64,000 bases of DNA from CAZQKW01 sp964594075. GTDB lineage: Bacteria > Desulfobacterota > WTBG01 > CAIYCZ01. The position numbers were made by a program, and so were the translations under genes. This document shows positions 42,448 through 51,734 of the stretch, in pieces (the first letter of the stretch is position 1; each line of letters starts with the position of its first letter). The notes beneath the pieces are model-generated. The model was not told the DNA's origin. It searched no databases and saw only the letters and a program-made list of their open reading frames with translations. The stretch spans positions 3,274-67,273 of the forward strand of contig CAZQKW010000015.1 of assembly GCA_964594075.1 (NCBI GenBank), given 5' to 3'.

Positions 42448-43407
42448 TTATTGTTTTAAATAACAGGCAACGAAGTGGCCTGTTTGTATTTCTGCCAAAG
42501 GCGGATGTGCTTCAAGGCAGGTTGCCGGTTCCATTATCGGGCAGCGGCTTGAAAAAATGCATCCACGAGGAGGATTGAGTGGATTTGGGGGATCGCCATT
42601 TAAGAGAATTCTCTTTTTCTTTAAAAAAGGGTCGGGCACGGGAGCTGCGGATAATAATGCTTCAGTATAAGGATGCTGCGGATGAGTGTATAACTCTTCC
42701 TTAGGGGCAATTTCAACGAGTTTACCAAGATACATGACCATAACTTTATGGCTGATATACTGCACCACGCGAAGATCATGAGATATGAACAGATACGTCA
42801 AATTCATTCGGTTTTGAATATCCAGAAGTAAATTGATAATCTGCGCCTGAATCGAAACATCAAGAGCTGATACCGGTTCGTCTGCTATGATCACGCGCGG
42901 GTTAAGGCTTAAAGCGCGGGCAATGCCGATTCGCTGCCTCTGGCCACTGCTGAATTCATGCGGATAACGGGATATCTGGTCTTTCTGCAGGCCGACCAGT
43001 TCCATGAGCTGCATAACTTTTTCCGGCACCACGGGTCGGGGAACGGTTTTATGGATAATCAGGGGCTCGCCGATAATGCTCCCGATTTTCTTGCGCGGGT
43101 TAAGGGATGAGTATGGATCCTGAAAAATTATCTGGACCTGTTTTCTGAATTGTTTCTTTTGCTCTCCTCTGAACTCATAAATATTATTGCCATTAAATAG
43201 AACTTTTCCGTTTGTGGGTTGTTCCAGGTTAAGAATTAATCGTGCAAGTGTCGTTTTTCCACAGCCGCTTTCGCCAACCAGCCCGAGCGTTGTGCCTTTT
43301 TCCAATACGAAGCTCACGTCGTCAACCGCCTTAAGAGAACCGACGGTTGTGGAAAATATGCCAGCCGATACCGGATATATTTTTTTTAAATGAATGACCT
43401 CAAGCAT
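42448..43407 (-). CDS. oligopeptide/dipeptide ABC transporter ATPase (OppF/DppF type)
   Basis: A 319-residue ATPase. The ATG at 43407 gives the family start MLEVIHLKKIYPV. Walker A GLVGESGCGKTTLARLI, signature SSGQRQRIGIARAL, Walker B RVIIADEPVSALDV, and the C-terminal oligopeptide-type region PPRGCIFSSRCP with the Cys residues (4Fe-4S-like in this family). It pairs with the OppD-type gene upstream. No permease or binding-protein genes are in the window, so the partner membrane parts are elsewhere or upstream of an operon break. Peripheral inner membrane. Confidence 0.92.
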   Translation of the reverse strand: MLEVIHLKKIYPVSAGIFSTTVGSLKAVDDVSFVLEKGTTLGLVGESGCGKTTLARLILNLEQPTNGKVLFNGNNIYEFRGEQKKQFRKQVQIIFQDPYSSLNPRKKIGSIIGEPLIIHKTVPRPVVPEKVMQLMELVGLQKDQISRYPHEFSSGQRQRIGIARALSLNPRVIIADEPVSALDVSIQAQIINLLLDIQNRMNLTYLFISHDLRVVQYISHKVMVMYLGKLVEIAPKEELYTHPQHPYTEALLSAAPVPDPFLKKKRILLNGDPPNPLNPPRGCIFSSRCPIMEPATCLEAHPPLAEIQTGHFVACYLKQ

Positions 43408-43439
43408 AAGCTCGCCTTCCCTGGCATAATTCATTTTAT

Positions 43440-44414
43440 TTAGGCGTGCAGCCAGCATCTCACAAAATGGTTTTCCCGGTCTGAATGCCGGGCATTAATC
43501 AGCGGAGGTTCTTCGGCGGTGCATTGCTTCATTACATATGGACAGCGGGTATTGAATCTGCACCCGACAGGCAGTTTCGTTAATGGCGGCACCATGCCTT
43601 TGATAGGAGTAAGCTGCTTTTCTCCTGAACGGGGCAGCGATAAAAGAAGCCCTTGCGTGTATGGATTGAGGGGGTTTTTAAAAAGATTTATAACATCCGT
43701 ATATTCCACGATTTTCCCCGCATACATGACGGCCACATTCTGTGCCGTCTCAGCAACGATGCCCAGATCATGGGTAATTAGCAGCAGAGCAAGATCTCGG
43801 GTCTGTTTAAGATTGTGCAGCAGCTCAAGAATCTGTGCCTGCACGGTGACATCAAGTGCTGTCGTTGGTTCGTCGGCAATGAGAAGTTCCGGCTCGCAGG
43901 CTAAAGACATTGCAATCATAACCCGTTGTCTCATACCGCCGCTCAACTGATGAGGAAAGTTGTAAATCTGCTGCTCAGGCGATGGAATACCGACATCTTT
44001 AAGCAAATCAATCGCATGGTCTAACGCTTCTTTTTTTCTCTGCTTGCGATGCACCTGCAGCATTTCAGCAATTTGGTCTCCTATTCTTATAACAGGGTTC
44101 AATGACGTAAGGGGATCCTGAAATACCATGGATATGGTATTGCCACGGATGTCCCGTAATTTTTTTTCGGGGAGGCTCAGAAGGTTTTTCTGGTCAAAGA
44201 AGATTTCACCCGCCACGATTTTACCGGGCGGCGAGGGGACGAGTCTTAAAATAGAATATGCCGTAACGCTCTTGCCACATCCCGATTCGCCTACCAGTGC
44301 CAGTGTTTCACCGCTGTTTATGCTTAAATCAACACCATCAACCGCCTTGGCAATGCCCTCTCGAACAAAAAAATATGTTTTAAGATTACGTATTTGAAGC
44401 AGTCCTGACGCCAT
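43440..44414 (-). CDS. oligopeptide/dipeptide ABC transporter ATPase (OppD/DppD type)
   Basis: A 324-residue ATPase; I prefer the Met at 44414 (MASGLLQIRNLKTYFFV), as family members begin this way, over an ATG at 44432. Walker A LVGESGCGKSVTAYSIL, SGGMRQRVMIAMSLA signature, LLIADEPTTALDV Walker B, and a C-terminal GCRFNTRCPYVMKQC. OppD and OppF form the ATPase heterodimer of a peptide importer. The gene is 32 bases upstream of OppF. It is the first gene of its unit; upstream lies a 250-base promoter region shared with the divergent secreted-protein gene. Confidence 0.92.
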   Translation of the reverse strand: MASGLLQIRNLKTYFFVREGIAKAVDGVDLSINSGETLALVGESGCGKSVTAYSILRLVPSPPGKIVAGEIFFDQKNLLSLPEKKLRDIRGNTISMVFQDPLTSLNPVIRIGDQIAEMLQVHRKQRKKEALDHAIDLLKDVGIPSPEQQIYNFPHQLSGGMRQRVMIAMSLACEPELLIADEPTTALDVTVQAQILELLHNLKQTRDLALLLITHDLGIVAETAQNVAVMYAGKIVEYTDVINLFKNPLNPYTQGLLLSLPRSGEKQLTPIKGMVPPLTKLPVGCRFNTRCPYVMKQCTAEEPPLINARHSDRENHFVRCWLHA

Positions 44415-44555
44415 AACACTTGTTCTATACATTCACAAAGGTGCGATTGCTACCGCGAACGGTATAAAAATATACCCGACAAGTCAAAAAAACCACTTCA
44501 GTATTCTATTTTAAAAGAAAACAAATACAATGTGAAAATGAATCTTTAGTATAAG

Positions 44556-44584
44556 TTGACAACACAACGTAATTCCAATAAGAA
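44556..44584 (+). promoter_or_regulatory. putative sigma70 promoter for the secreted propeller-like protein
   Basis: TTGACA (44556-44561), 17-base spacer, TAAGAA (44579-44584), about 100 bases before the ATG at 44685. The -10 is a weak match. Confidence 0.3.
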
Positions 44585-44684
44585 TAAAAATCAAATACAA
44601 TATTCAACATGTTTGCGTCAACCAACCTGTCAAAAACGCTATCTTGAGGTCCGCCCTTTGCTGGGGACGAGGGAAGGAGATGCC

Positions 44685-46943
44685 ATGAAGAGCACAGGAA
44701 TAGCAATAATATTATGTCTGGCGTTGTCCACAATGTGCAATCTTTCAGCAAATCGTTCAGCCGTAGCGTATCATATCCCCGCGCCGCTTAAAACAATTAA
44801 AGGAACTGATTTCAGCACTTGGGAGCAGGTGTGTGAACCAGGTTTTGGCAATGATGATAATATGGCGGTGGTTGCATTGGCAGAATACAACGGACGACTC
44901 TATGCCATGGTCAGAAATGATGTTTTGGGCGTTTCGGTATGGAGAACCAGCGGTGAATCATGGGAGCAGGTGCAATTTTCTAATGGTATAAATAATGGCG
45001 TGTATGGAAATTTTCTGTTGAACAGTCATATGGGTTGCATGACGGTCTTTAAGGATAAGTTATATTGTGGATTTTCTTCGGGTATCCAGGGCAGCTTTCT
45101 TAAGTCAACCGGATGTGAAATCTGGAGATATGACGGCAATACCTGGGAATCGGTTATATCAGATAAAAAGGATACCGAGGAATCGGGAACAATTACGGCT
45201 ATTGCAGGATGCAGTGAAAGCGATGGTGATACGACCGCTCAATTTACCGATGACTCAAAAGCGTGGCTCGAGAACCAGTGGGCTGGCGGGGTTTTGCAGA
45301 TAACTTCTGGGAGCGGTGTTTTCAGGCGTTTTGACATCATCGGCAACACGGAAAACACTCTGCGGGTGCAACAAAATGAAATTGCCGGTGAGCGGGGAAC
45401 TGAATACACGATATGTAGCAGCAAACACTATAAGAATCCATTCCCACCGCATGAATATGATCTTGGACCGGTAGCCATTGGTGACCGCTATGAAATAGGC
45501 ACTGGTTATGATGAAAATGGTTTTGGTGATTACTGGAATAAGGTAACCACCACGCTGACCATATTTCAAAACAAACTCTATGCTACGACTGCGCTCAATT
45601 ATGAATATGGGGGACAGGTATGGTACACTGAGGATGGCGACAACTGGTTTGTAACCGAACCATCGCGGAGTTTTGGCTTATTCCATACCGATCCCAATTA
45701 TCCCAACGCGCAGAAACCGGTTTCACGGGGCATCCCGGCAATTGGAGCTTGCTCGGTTTCAGGCACCGAAGCCCTTTATGGAGGCACACTGGGGTCTGAG
45801 GGCAATTTGGGCAGTTGCGCACGTTTCGCAAGACTGACCGATGACGGATGGAAACTTATTGTTGATACCAGCGTAGATGATAATGACACCGGCACCAATG
45901 AAAACGGATTTGGCGGTGGTTTGAATTGCACTATGTATAACGGGAACTTTAATGTCTGGAGCATTGCCTGCTTTCGCAATGAACTCTTTGTGGGGTTCCA
46001 ATCTCTTGGTGGCACGCGGGTGTTATATTCAACCACGGGAAGTTCAGAAGACGGAAGCTGGTCTTACAGCGTTGGCGGTGATTCGACACTGCCGTGCGGA
46101 TTTGATGGGGTAATTATTCCGGCAAGTCCGGGACTGGGAACCGAAAAACTCTATAAACATATTGCGGTAAATTTATTTACCTTTACTGAATATCTTTATG
46201 CAGGATTGATAGTCGTTCCTCCCACCATGGGTGGCATGAGCACGGATTACCTTACGGGGTCGCAGATCTGGAAGACAAGAGATGGCAGAGCATGGGAACC
46301 GGTCACCACTGATGGTTTTGGCGATAACAATGTGCTGACCTTTGAAGCATTCGCTGTTTTTAATAATACACTGTATGTTGCTGCAAGCAGAGCTTCCAAC
46401 ACAGTTGGAATTGGCTTGGGTGGCGCAAAGATATTTCGTCTGGTGCCTGCAGCAGCATGTTCAATAGAGCGTGCTGTGTTGCGGTATACTATGATGCTTC
46501 CAAACAGAGATACCGTATTCACCGAAGGCACAATTACCCCACAAACCCCCTTTGATCCATTAACCGAAGAGGTTTCAGTAATTATCCAATCCGCTCAAAA
46601 TCAGCTTATTTTTACGGACACGCTACCCGCCGGAGCTTTCAAAAAGCTGGCGCCCGGTGATACTATGGTGTTTTATAGAAAGCAACCAGGGGTAAATTCA
46701 AAAATTGATGTGATGACCCTTAATCTTACCACCGGTAAATTTTTTGTTTTTGCCAAGAACGAAAGCCTGAATCGGCTGCCTGTAACCGAAGCGCAGACCG
46801 TTGATGTAACGGTAGGTGTCTCTATCGGCAATGACAGCGGGGCGGCTACCAATGCGTTTACCGTTTCCAAAGCAACACCTGCGGGCGTTCCAAAAAAATT
46901 AATATTTAACGGGATGTTAAAGGGAGCCACTTCAATTCGTTAG
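44685..46943 (+). CDS. large secreted protein with propeller-like repeats
   Basis: A 752-residue protein; the ATG at 44685 follows GGAAGGAGA and opens a signal peptide (MKSTGIAIILCLALSTMC). The body has at least six repeats of the form YNGRLYAMV, VWRTSGESWEQV; FKDKLYCGF, IWRYDGNTWESV; FQNKLYATT, VWYTEDGDNW; FRNELFVGF; FTEYLYAGL, IWKTRDGRAWEPV; FNNTLYVAA. The alternating Tyr-rich strand and Trp-x-Asp-turn pattern resembles Asp-box/Kelch-like propeller blades. The last 150 residues are a separate beta domain. Secreted or surface; ligand unknown. It stands alone in its transcription unit. Confidence 0.8.
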   Translation: MKSTGIAIILCLALSTMCNLSANRSAVAYHIPAPLKTIKGTDFSTWEQVCEPGFGNDDNMAVVALAEYNGRLYAMVRNDVLGVSVWRTSGESWEQVQFSNGINNGVYGNFLLNSHMGCMTVFKDKLYCGFSSGIQGSFLKSTGCEIWRYDGNTWESVISDKKDTEESGTITAIAGCSESDGDTTAQFTDDSKAWLENQWAGGVLQITSGSGVFRRFDIIGNTENTLRVQQNEIAGERGTEYTICSSKHYKNPFPPHEYDLGPVAIGDRYEIGTGYDENGFGDYWNKVTTTLTIFQNKLYATTALNYEYGGQVWYTEDGDNWFVTEPSRSFGLFHTDPNYPNAQKPVSRGIPAIGACSVSGTEALYGGTLGSEGNLGSCARFARLTDDGWKLIVDTSVDDNDTGTNENGFGGGLNCTMYNGNFNVWSIACFRNELFVGFQSLGGTRVLYSTTGSSEDGSWSYSVGGDSTLPCGFDGVIIPASPGLGTEKLYKHIAVNLFTFTEYLYAGLIVVPPTMGGMSTDYLTGSQIWKTRDGRAWEPVTTDGFGDNNVLTFEAFAVFNNTLYVAASRASNTVGIGLGGAKIFRLVPAAACSIERAVLRYTMMLPNRDTVFTEGTITPQTPFDPLTEEVSVIIQSAQNQLIFTDTLPAGAFKKLAPGDTMVFYRKQPGVNSKIDVMTLNLTTGKFFVFAKNESLNRLPVTEAQTVDVTVGVSIGNDSGAATNAFTVSKATPAGVPKKLIFNGMLKGATSIR

Positions 46944-47140
46944 GAATGAGGTATTATCACGGATCAATAGTGTCCAACATAAGGGAGTGCCTCCCCGTGC
47001 GTTTCCTCAGGGCTTTGGCTCACACGCTCCCAAGAAACTTCTTTCTTTTATGAGCACTGTACGCGTAAGCATGTATAACGAGTTAAGCTGCTCTGTTGCA
47101 CAAGACAGATCACAGATATCATATTAATAAATTATCTTAT

Positions 47141-47149
47141 AGGAGGTGA
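47141..47149 (+). promoter_or_regulatory. full-match Shine-Dalgarno sequence
   Basis: AGGAGGTGA, complementary to the 3' end of 16S rRNA over nine bases, six bases before the ATG at 47156. It marks this gene as the strongly translated first gene of the flavin/B12 block. Confidence 0.8.
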
Positions 47150-47155
47150 CATTTT

Positions 47156-47902
47156 ATGAAACCCATGGACATTCTGAACAGGATCGAAAGTGATTTTTCA
47201 ACCTACCTGCAGCAGATGACCAAAGAAGACCTGCCGTTTGCAGAACAGGGGAATGAAAAGCTGTGGTTCAGGATTTATCGATATAGGGAAGGCAAAGATT
47301 TCCCCCTCAAGAAAGTTGCCTTTATGATTCTTGATTATGGTCTGGTGTGGAATAAAGATGACAAAACGCTACTTGATGATGACGAACTGATCGTGGGATG
47401 TTTTAAAACGGTGGATGATCTTCCTTTGCCAATTCTGGCGTTAGAAGCCTCTATGCATATCGGCAAATATGATCACCTGAATATTGACCTATTTCCGATC
47501 TCCCGTGATCAGCGCTACAAAGATACCTTTTGTAAACCGGTTCAGGCGCTGCACAAAAAATACACCGACCTTCCTGATGTGCCACCAGGAGTGATTACGC
47601 CCAATTTACCCGAAGGGTCAACGTCAGGGGGCATGCTTTCGGGCAACTTTGATGCGGCGCTCAGAGATAAAACCTTCGCCTGGTGGTTTGCCTACCTTGA
47701 TATGTATCGAGATTTTCTTGACCACCGCGACGCCTACCCGATTTTACAAGAGCCGGCTATTATTGAAGAGGGGAAGCAGATACGAACCATGTTTCTGACC
47801 AACTTTGCAAAGTCATCGCCAAAGATTCTCTCTGACATTCCACATCTTAACACACCCGAGCGCGGCGTGCGCTTAGGGGAACTGATGTTTCTGGATTTGT
47901 GA
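47156..47902 (+). CDS. unknown protein, weakly bilin-reductase-like
   Basis: A 248-residue soluble protein with a perfect Shine-Dalgarno. No confident family. The order of features, LPLPILALEASMHIGKYDHLNIDLFPIS, then KYTDLPDVPPGV, and a helical C-terminal YLDMYRDFLDHRDA to LGELMFLDL, faintly resembles ferredoxin-dependent bilin reductases or red chlorophyll catabolite reductase (DLPIFGxD, xDLxP, then a helical end). That resemblance is a guess from pattern alone. It is the first gene before the cupin and the flavoproteins, 105 bases upstream, so it probably belongs to the same system. Confidence 0.6.
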   Translation: MKPMDILNRIESDFSTYLQQMTKEDLPFAEQGNEKLWFRIYRYREGKDFPLKKVAFMILDYGLVWNKDDKTLLDDDELIVGCFKTVDDLPLPILALEASMHIGKYDHLNIDLFPISRDQRYKDTFCKPVQALHKKYTDLPDVPPGVITPNLPEGSTSGGMLSGNFDAALRDKTFAWWFAYLDMYRDFLDHRDAYPILQEPAIIEEGKQIRTMFLTNFAKSSPKILSDIPHLNTPERGVRLGELMFLDL

Positions 47903-48007
47903 GAACAGTGAAAAGTGGATAGATTATAGTTGATGGCTAAATTATTCTTGAACGTTAAATCAGCACGTTAGGCGCTATGGTGCCACATCTCAGGGAGATT
48001 GTAAGCT

Positions 48008-48427
48008 ATGCCATGCTACATTGTTAGAGAACAAGACGCAAAAAAACTGGCTCACGTGGAGATTTTCGGAACGGTAAACGAAAAAGTCCATCTCTCCCAG
48101 GCGATCAAGTCGCCGATAAGCCATCACATGACTGCGGGATATATCCGTCTTGATGCAGGCTATCAGCGATACATAGAGTCGCCGGTAGATGAAGTTGATC
48201 TGTTTCTCGAGGGAACATTAACATACTCATCGGAAGGTGAAACCTTCACCGCCCGCACCGGCGATATTGTGTTTATACCAAAGGGAACAAAGGCGACCTT
48301 CAGCACAGAAGAGGGGTGCACTGCCTTTTATGTGACCTACCCCTTGTTGCAGGAGACTTTAGACGAAATAGCACGAACGATGCAAGAAAGGCTCAAATTC
48401 CTGCATGACCCAGCACACGAATCATAA
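48008..48427 (+). CDS. cupin-domain protein
   Basis: A 139-residue protein of one cupin barrel. YIESPVDEVDLFLEGTLTY takes the place of cupin motif 1 but lacks the usual two His, and GDIVFIPKGTKATFSTEE is motif 2. Metal binding is therefore doubtful. Its end overlaps the first flavoprotein gene by 23 bases, so the two are coupled. Cytoplasmic. Cupins of this kind act as small-molecule sensors, isomerases or dioxygenases. Probably a helper or binding protein for the substrate of the neighbouring oxidases. Confidence 0.82.
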   Translation: MPCYIVREQDAKKLAHVEIFGTVNEKVHLSQAIKSPISHHMTAGYIRLDAGYQRYIESPVDEVDLFLEGTLTYSSEGETFTARTGDIVFIPKGTKATFSTEEGCTAFYVTYPLLQETLDEIARTMQERLKFLHDPAHES

Positions 48428-50120
48428 AAAAATAATACCGCACAAACTTGATCCGTTCATCTATAAGGAACTTGAGCACATTGTTGGTGCGGAATGGATT
48501 TCACAGGATCGGGCTATTCTTGAGACCTACAGTAAACTGTCTCTTGATGCAGAAGGGTTTTTGAAAAAGTATCATAAAGACTCATCCAGCCTGCCGGCCT
48601 GTGTGGTGCTGCCAGCAGGCACGGATGAAGTCCAGTCAATTGTGCGGCTTGCCAATCGCTACCGTATCGCCTTCATTCCGTTTACCAACGGACAAGCATT
48701 CAGCGCGCCGCCCCAGGATGTTCCCACCATCTGCATTCATTTAAGCAGAATGCACCGTGTGCTCTCCATTAGCAAAGACAATATGACAGCAACACTTGAG
48801 CCTTATGCTGACTACGGACAGCTTCTTGCTGAAGCAGCAAAAGTGGGTTTATGGAACGGCGGCACGCCGTTAGCCACCACGTTGTGCAAACTTTCATCGC
48901 AAGCAGCATTTGCGGGCATTTGGCAGACCAGCAAGAAATACGGTCTTCTTGACCGTAACATAATCAGCTTTACGGTGGTCCTGCCCACCGGTGATATTCT
49001 TAAAACCGGTTCCCTGTCAGTCCCGGAGGCGGAAGATTTCTGGGATTGGGGTCCGGGTCCCGACCTGATGGGGGTAATACGAACCAGCGCCGGCACCACC
49101 GGCATTATTACTGAAATCACTGTAAAGCTTCATCCCTGGCCGGGGGGGCAGAATATGCCGGAAGCTGCTGCCGGACGCCCCGCCATACCCTTCTACCACC
49201 GTCCCCAATATGATACGGTGCCAGCGCCCCAAAATATTCGCCTTTACTGGATAGAATTTCCTACCTACGACGCTGAAATCAACGCCTATCGTGCGCTTGC
49301 CCATTCAGGCATAGGGATCGGATTGAATGCGTCGGGTGTCTATTCTGCCTACTACTGTTCTCAAACGCAGGAGCTGACGGAAAAACGGTTTCAGGAAAAC
49401 TTTTTTCCTGCTTGGAACCTCTATGTTATCTGTGCCGCAATCACCGCACCAGCACAAATTGCTTATGAAGAAGGCGTGCTCCAGGAGATTGTTGCTCAAT
49501 ATGGCGGCAGAATTCTTGGCGCTGATTTCAAGCCCGCGGTGCTTGAAGCACTTGCCCCCTGGAATCTTGACTGCATCAGAAATGTGTGTGGTTACCGCAT
49601 GAATAGGCGCATGTATGCGGGCGGTTGCCTTCCTGCCGGACCTCCGGAAGTGGCAAAATATCATAGCGCACTCTGGAAAGAAGCTCTTGACACCTTTGGT
49701 GAAACCCATATAACGGATCGCGGCGGGGCTGATAATACGACGTTTATCTATGGCATAGAACCAGCCGGGCGATATACGTTTTCAGAATCTGACATTTATC
49801 CCGATCCTGCCGATCCCCAGTCGCTGGAAAAATGTTTAGCCATCACCATGTATAGCGCTATACGCATTGCTGCTGAACGAAAGTGCGCTCCCTTTGGCTT
49901 TGGCGGGCCCATTGAGCCGCTTACCTCGTTTTTCCCGGAACAGGGACCTAATGTGCATCTGTTGCTGCGAAAGCTGCGCCGTGTTTTCGACCCCCATGGA
50001 CTGAGCAGCCCGGGACGGCAAGTTTTTACTGAAGAGGAATACCGGGATTTTCCGCGTGCAAAGCGCGAGAGCATTAACAAAATGCGCGAGCAGTTTGGGT
50101 TAAAGAAAATAGGAGTATGA
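48405..50120 (+). CDS. VAO/PCMH-family FAD-dependent oxidoreductase A
   Basis: A 571-residue protein, ATG at 48405 inside the end of the cupin gene. The PCMH-type FAD domain covers residues 50-260: CVVLPAGTDEVQSIVRLANR, LSRMHRVLSISKDNMTATLEP, and GVIRTSAGTTGIITEITVKLHP. The C-terminal substrate domain ends HLLLRKLRRVFDPHGLSSPGRQVF. Length and motifs fit the vanillyl-alcohol oxidase / 4-cresol-dehydrogenase-like group, which oxidise phenolic or hydroxyacid substrates. No signal peptide. It is followed at once by a second, distantly similar enzyme, suggesting a heterodimer or two steps of one pathway. Confidence 0.88.
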   Translation: MTQHTNHKKIIPHKLDPFIYKELEHIVGAEWISQDRAILETYSKLSLDAEGFLKKYHKDSSSLPACVVLPAGTDEVQSIVRLANRYRIAFIPFTNGQAFSAPPQDVPTICIHLSRMHRVLSISKDNMTATLEPYADYGQLLAEAAKVGLWNGGTPLATTLCKLSSQAAFAGIWQTSKKYGLLDRNIISFTVVLPTGDILKTGSLSVPEAEDFWDWGPGPDLMGVIRTSAGTTGIITEITVKLHPWPGGQNMPEAAAGRPAIPFYHRPQYDTVPAPQNIRLYWIEFPTYDAEINAYRALAHSGIGIGLNASGVYSAYYCSQTQELTEKRFQENFFPAWNLYVICAAITAPAQIAYEEGVLQEIVAQYGGRILGADFKPAVLEALAPWNLDCIRNVCGYRMNRRMYAGGCLPAGPPEVAKYHSALWKEALDTFGETHITDRGGADNTTFIYGIEPAGRYTFSESDIYPDPADPQSLEKCLAITMYSAIRIAAERKCAPFGFGGPIEPLTSFFPEQGPNVHLLLRKLRRVFDPHGLSSPGRQVFTEEEYRDFPRAKRESINKMREQFGLKKIGV

Positions 50121-50139
50121 GCGGTACGGCTATAGCCCG

Positions 50140-51627
50140 GTGAGTGAAAAAATGACGAATCTTCGAACTGATCTGGAAAATATCTGCGGCAGCACACGGG
50201 TTTATGATGATGAACAGACGCTTGATACCTATTCAAGCGACCAGTCGTTTGTTGCCCCCCGCAGGCCGGATTGCGTGGTGTATGCAGAATCGGCGGCTGA
50301 AGTGCTGCAGATTATACGGCTTGCCAACCAGAATAAATTTCCCGTCATTTCTTTTAGCTCCGGCTTGAACTTTCACGGCGCAACCATACCTGACCACGGT
50401 GGCGTTATCGTTGATTTATCGCGCATGCACCAAATCCTGCATTTTGATGTTGAAAACTGGTATGCCATAGTTGAACCGGGTGTTACCTATGAGCAGCTTC
50501 AGGACCATGCCCTCAGCAGAGGCTTTCGGGTTATGATTCCGTTTGGGGCGGCGCCGCGCCGCTCGGTGCTCAGCAGCTATCTGGAACGTGATCCGGTGCT
50601 GGCAGCGTCAAGTTTTGAATATGGCAATTTTCTTATTATGGACATGGAGATTATACTCCCGACCGGCGAGATGTTCAGAACCGGCCAGTGGTCATCGGGC
50701 GGCGAGCCGGGCGGGCCAATGGGACCGGTGCGAAACAGTTTGTTTCGGCTCTGGACGGGGGCACAGGGGACGCTGGGCGTTGTTACCAAAATGGGGGTGC
50801 AGATTACCCCTCACCGTGAACAGCAGGCGGTATATTTTATTTATTTTGATGATCTTGCTGAAGCACTGGAGCCCTTGCAGCTCATACAACGGCGTGAAAT
50901 TGGCATGGAATGTTTTCTGCTTAACCGTTTTAATTGTGCGGCGCTGCTGTCAGCAGAGTGGCGCATTCCCGAGGCTTTTCCCGCACAGCCACAGTATTCA
51001 AAAAGCTTTGAACAACTGAAAAAGACCCTGCCTGCATGGATCATGGTTATCTGTATTCGCGGCGGCGTGGTTAAACCGGATCAAAAAATAGCCTATGAAG
51101 TTGAAGCACTGAAAGAGACGTGCAGTCTGCTTAATTGTGTGGCAGAGGATTCATTTCTCTTTGCTGCAGGCGCGCACCGGATTATAATGAACGAACTCCT
51201 CAGGCCGTTCAGCATTTTAAAAAAATTTAATTTTCGCGGCTCGGTGCATGATCTCAACTTTAAATCTCCTTTGCGAAGGATTGCGGACATGGAGAACATT
51301 ATTAAAAGCGCGTGCGACATCGGCGGATATGACACCGCACATATTGGCGGGTATATTCTGCCGCTGGAACGAGGCCGGGCTATCCATTGTGAGTTTGATC
51401 TGCACAGCAATCCCGCTGATCTGGCGGAAACTGCACAGGTCAGACGGATATGGATGCAGGCAAGCGAAGCACTGATGCGTGCCGGCGCATTTTTTGACCG
51501 TCCGTACGGCGTTTGGGCGCCTATGGTTTACCAGCGGAGCGGCGTATATACAGAAAAATTAAAAGAGATTAAAAGAGAGCTTGACCCACATAACATCCTT
51601 AATCCGGGCAAGCTGTGTTTTCAATAG
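50140..51627 (+). CDS. VAO/PCMH-family FAD-dependent oxidoreductase B
   Basis: A 495-residue protein from GTG at 50140, or ATG at 50152. FAD-binding PCMH domain: PDCVVYAESAAEVLQIIRLANQ, FPVISFSSGLNFHGATIPDHGGVIVDLSRM, and LFRLWTGAQGTLGVVTKMGVQITP. The C-terminal end LKRELDPHNILNPGKLCF is the usual FAD-oxidase finish. It is paralogous to the upstream gene but diverged; both lack a signal peptide. Nineteen bases separate them. Together they recall two-gene oxidase arrangements in anaerobic aromatic or lipid metabolism. Substrate unknown. Confidence 0.88.
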   Translation: MSEKMTNLRTDLENICGSTRVYDDEQTLDTYSSDQSFVAPRRPDCVVYAESAAEVLQIIRLANQNKFPVISFSSGLNFHGATIPDHGGVIVDLSRMHQILHFDVENWYAIVEPGVTYEQLQDHALSRGFRVMIPFGAAPRRSVLSSYLERDPVLAASSFEYGNFLIMDMEIILPTGEMFRTGQWSSGGEPGGPMGPVRNSLFRLWTGAQGTLGVVTKMGVQITPHREQQAVYFIYFDDLAEALEPLQLIQRREIGMECFLLNRFNCAALLSAEWRIPEAFPAQPQYSKSFEQLKKTLPAWIMVICIRGGVVKPDQKIAYEVEALKETCSLLNCVAEDSFLFAAGAHRIIMNELLRPFSILKKFNFRGSVHDLNFKSPLRRIADMENIIKSACDIGGYDTAHIGGYILPLERGRAIHCEFDLHSNPADLAETAQVRRIWMQASEALMRAGAFFDRPYGVWAPMVYQRSGVYTEKLKEIKRELDPHNILNPGKLCFQ

Positions 51628-51734
51628 CAGTATTGCAGACGCATATTTTTACATGCTATAGTCTTATACACTGTTGTTGCAGACTCACGTTTGCATCAGC
51701 TTGATGTTGTGTCCACCATAGCACTGCGTGTTTT

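Noticed and set aside
41810..48000. GTTAGGC motifs near 41811 and 47970, resembling integron attC core sites
   Set aside because: No matching inverted RYYYAAC partner at attC spacing and no integron integrase in the window.
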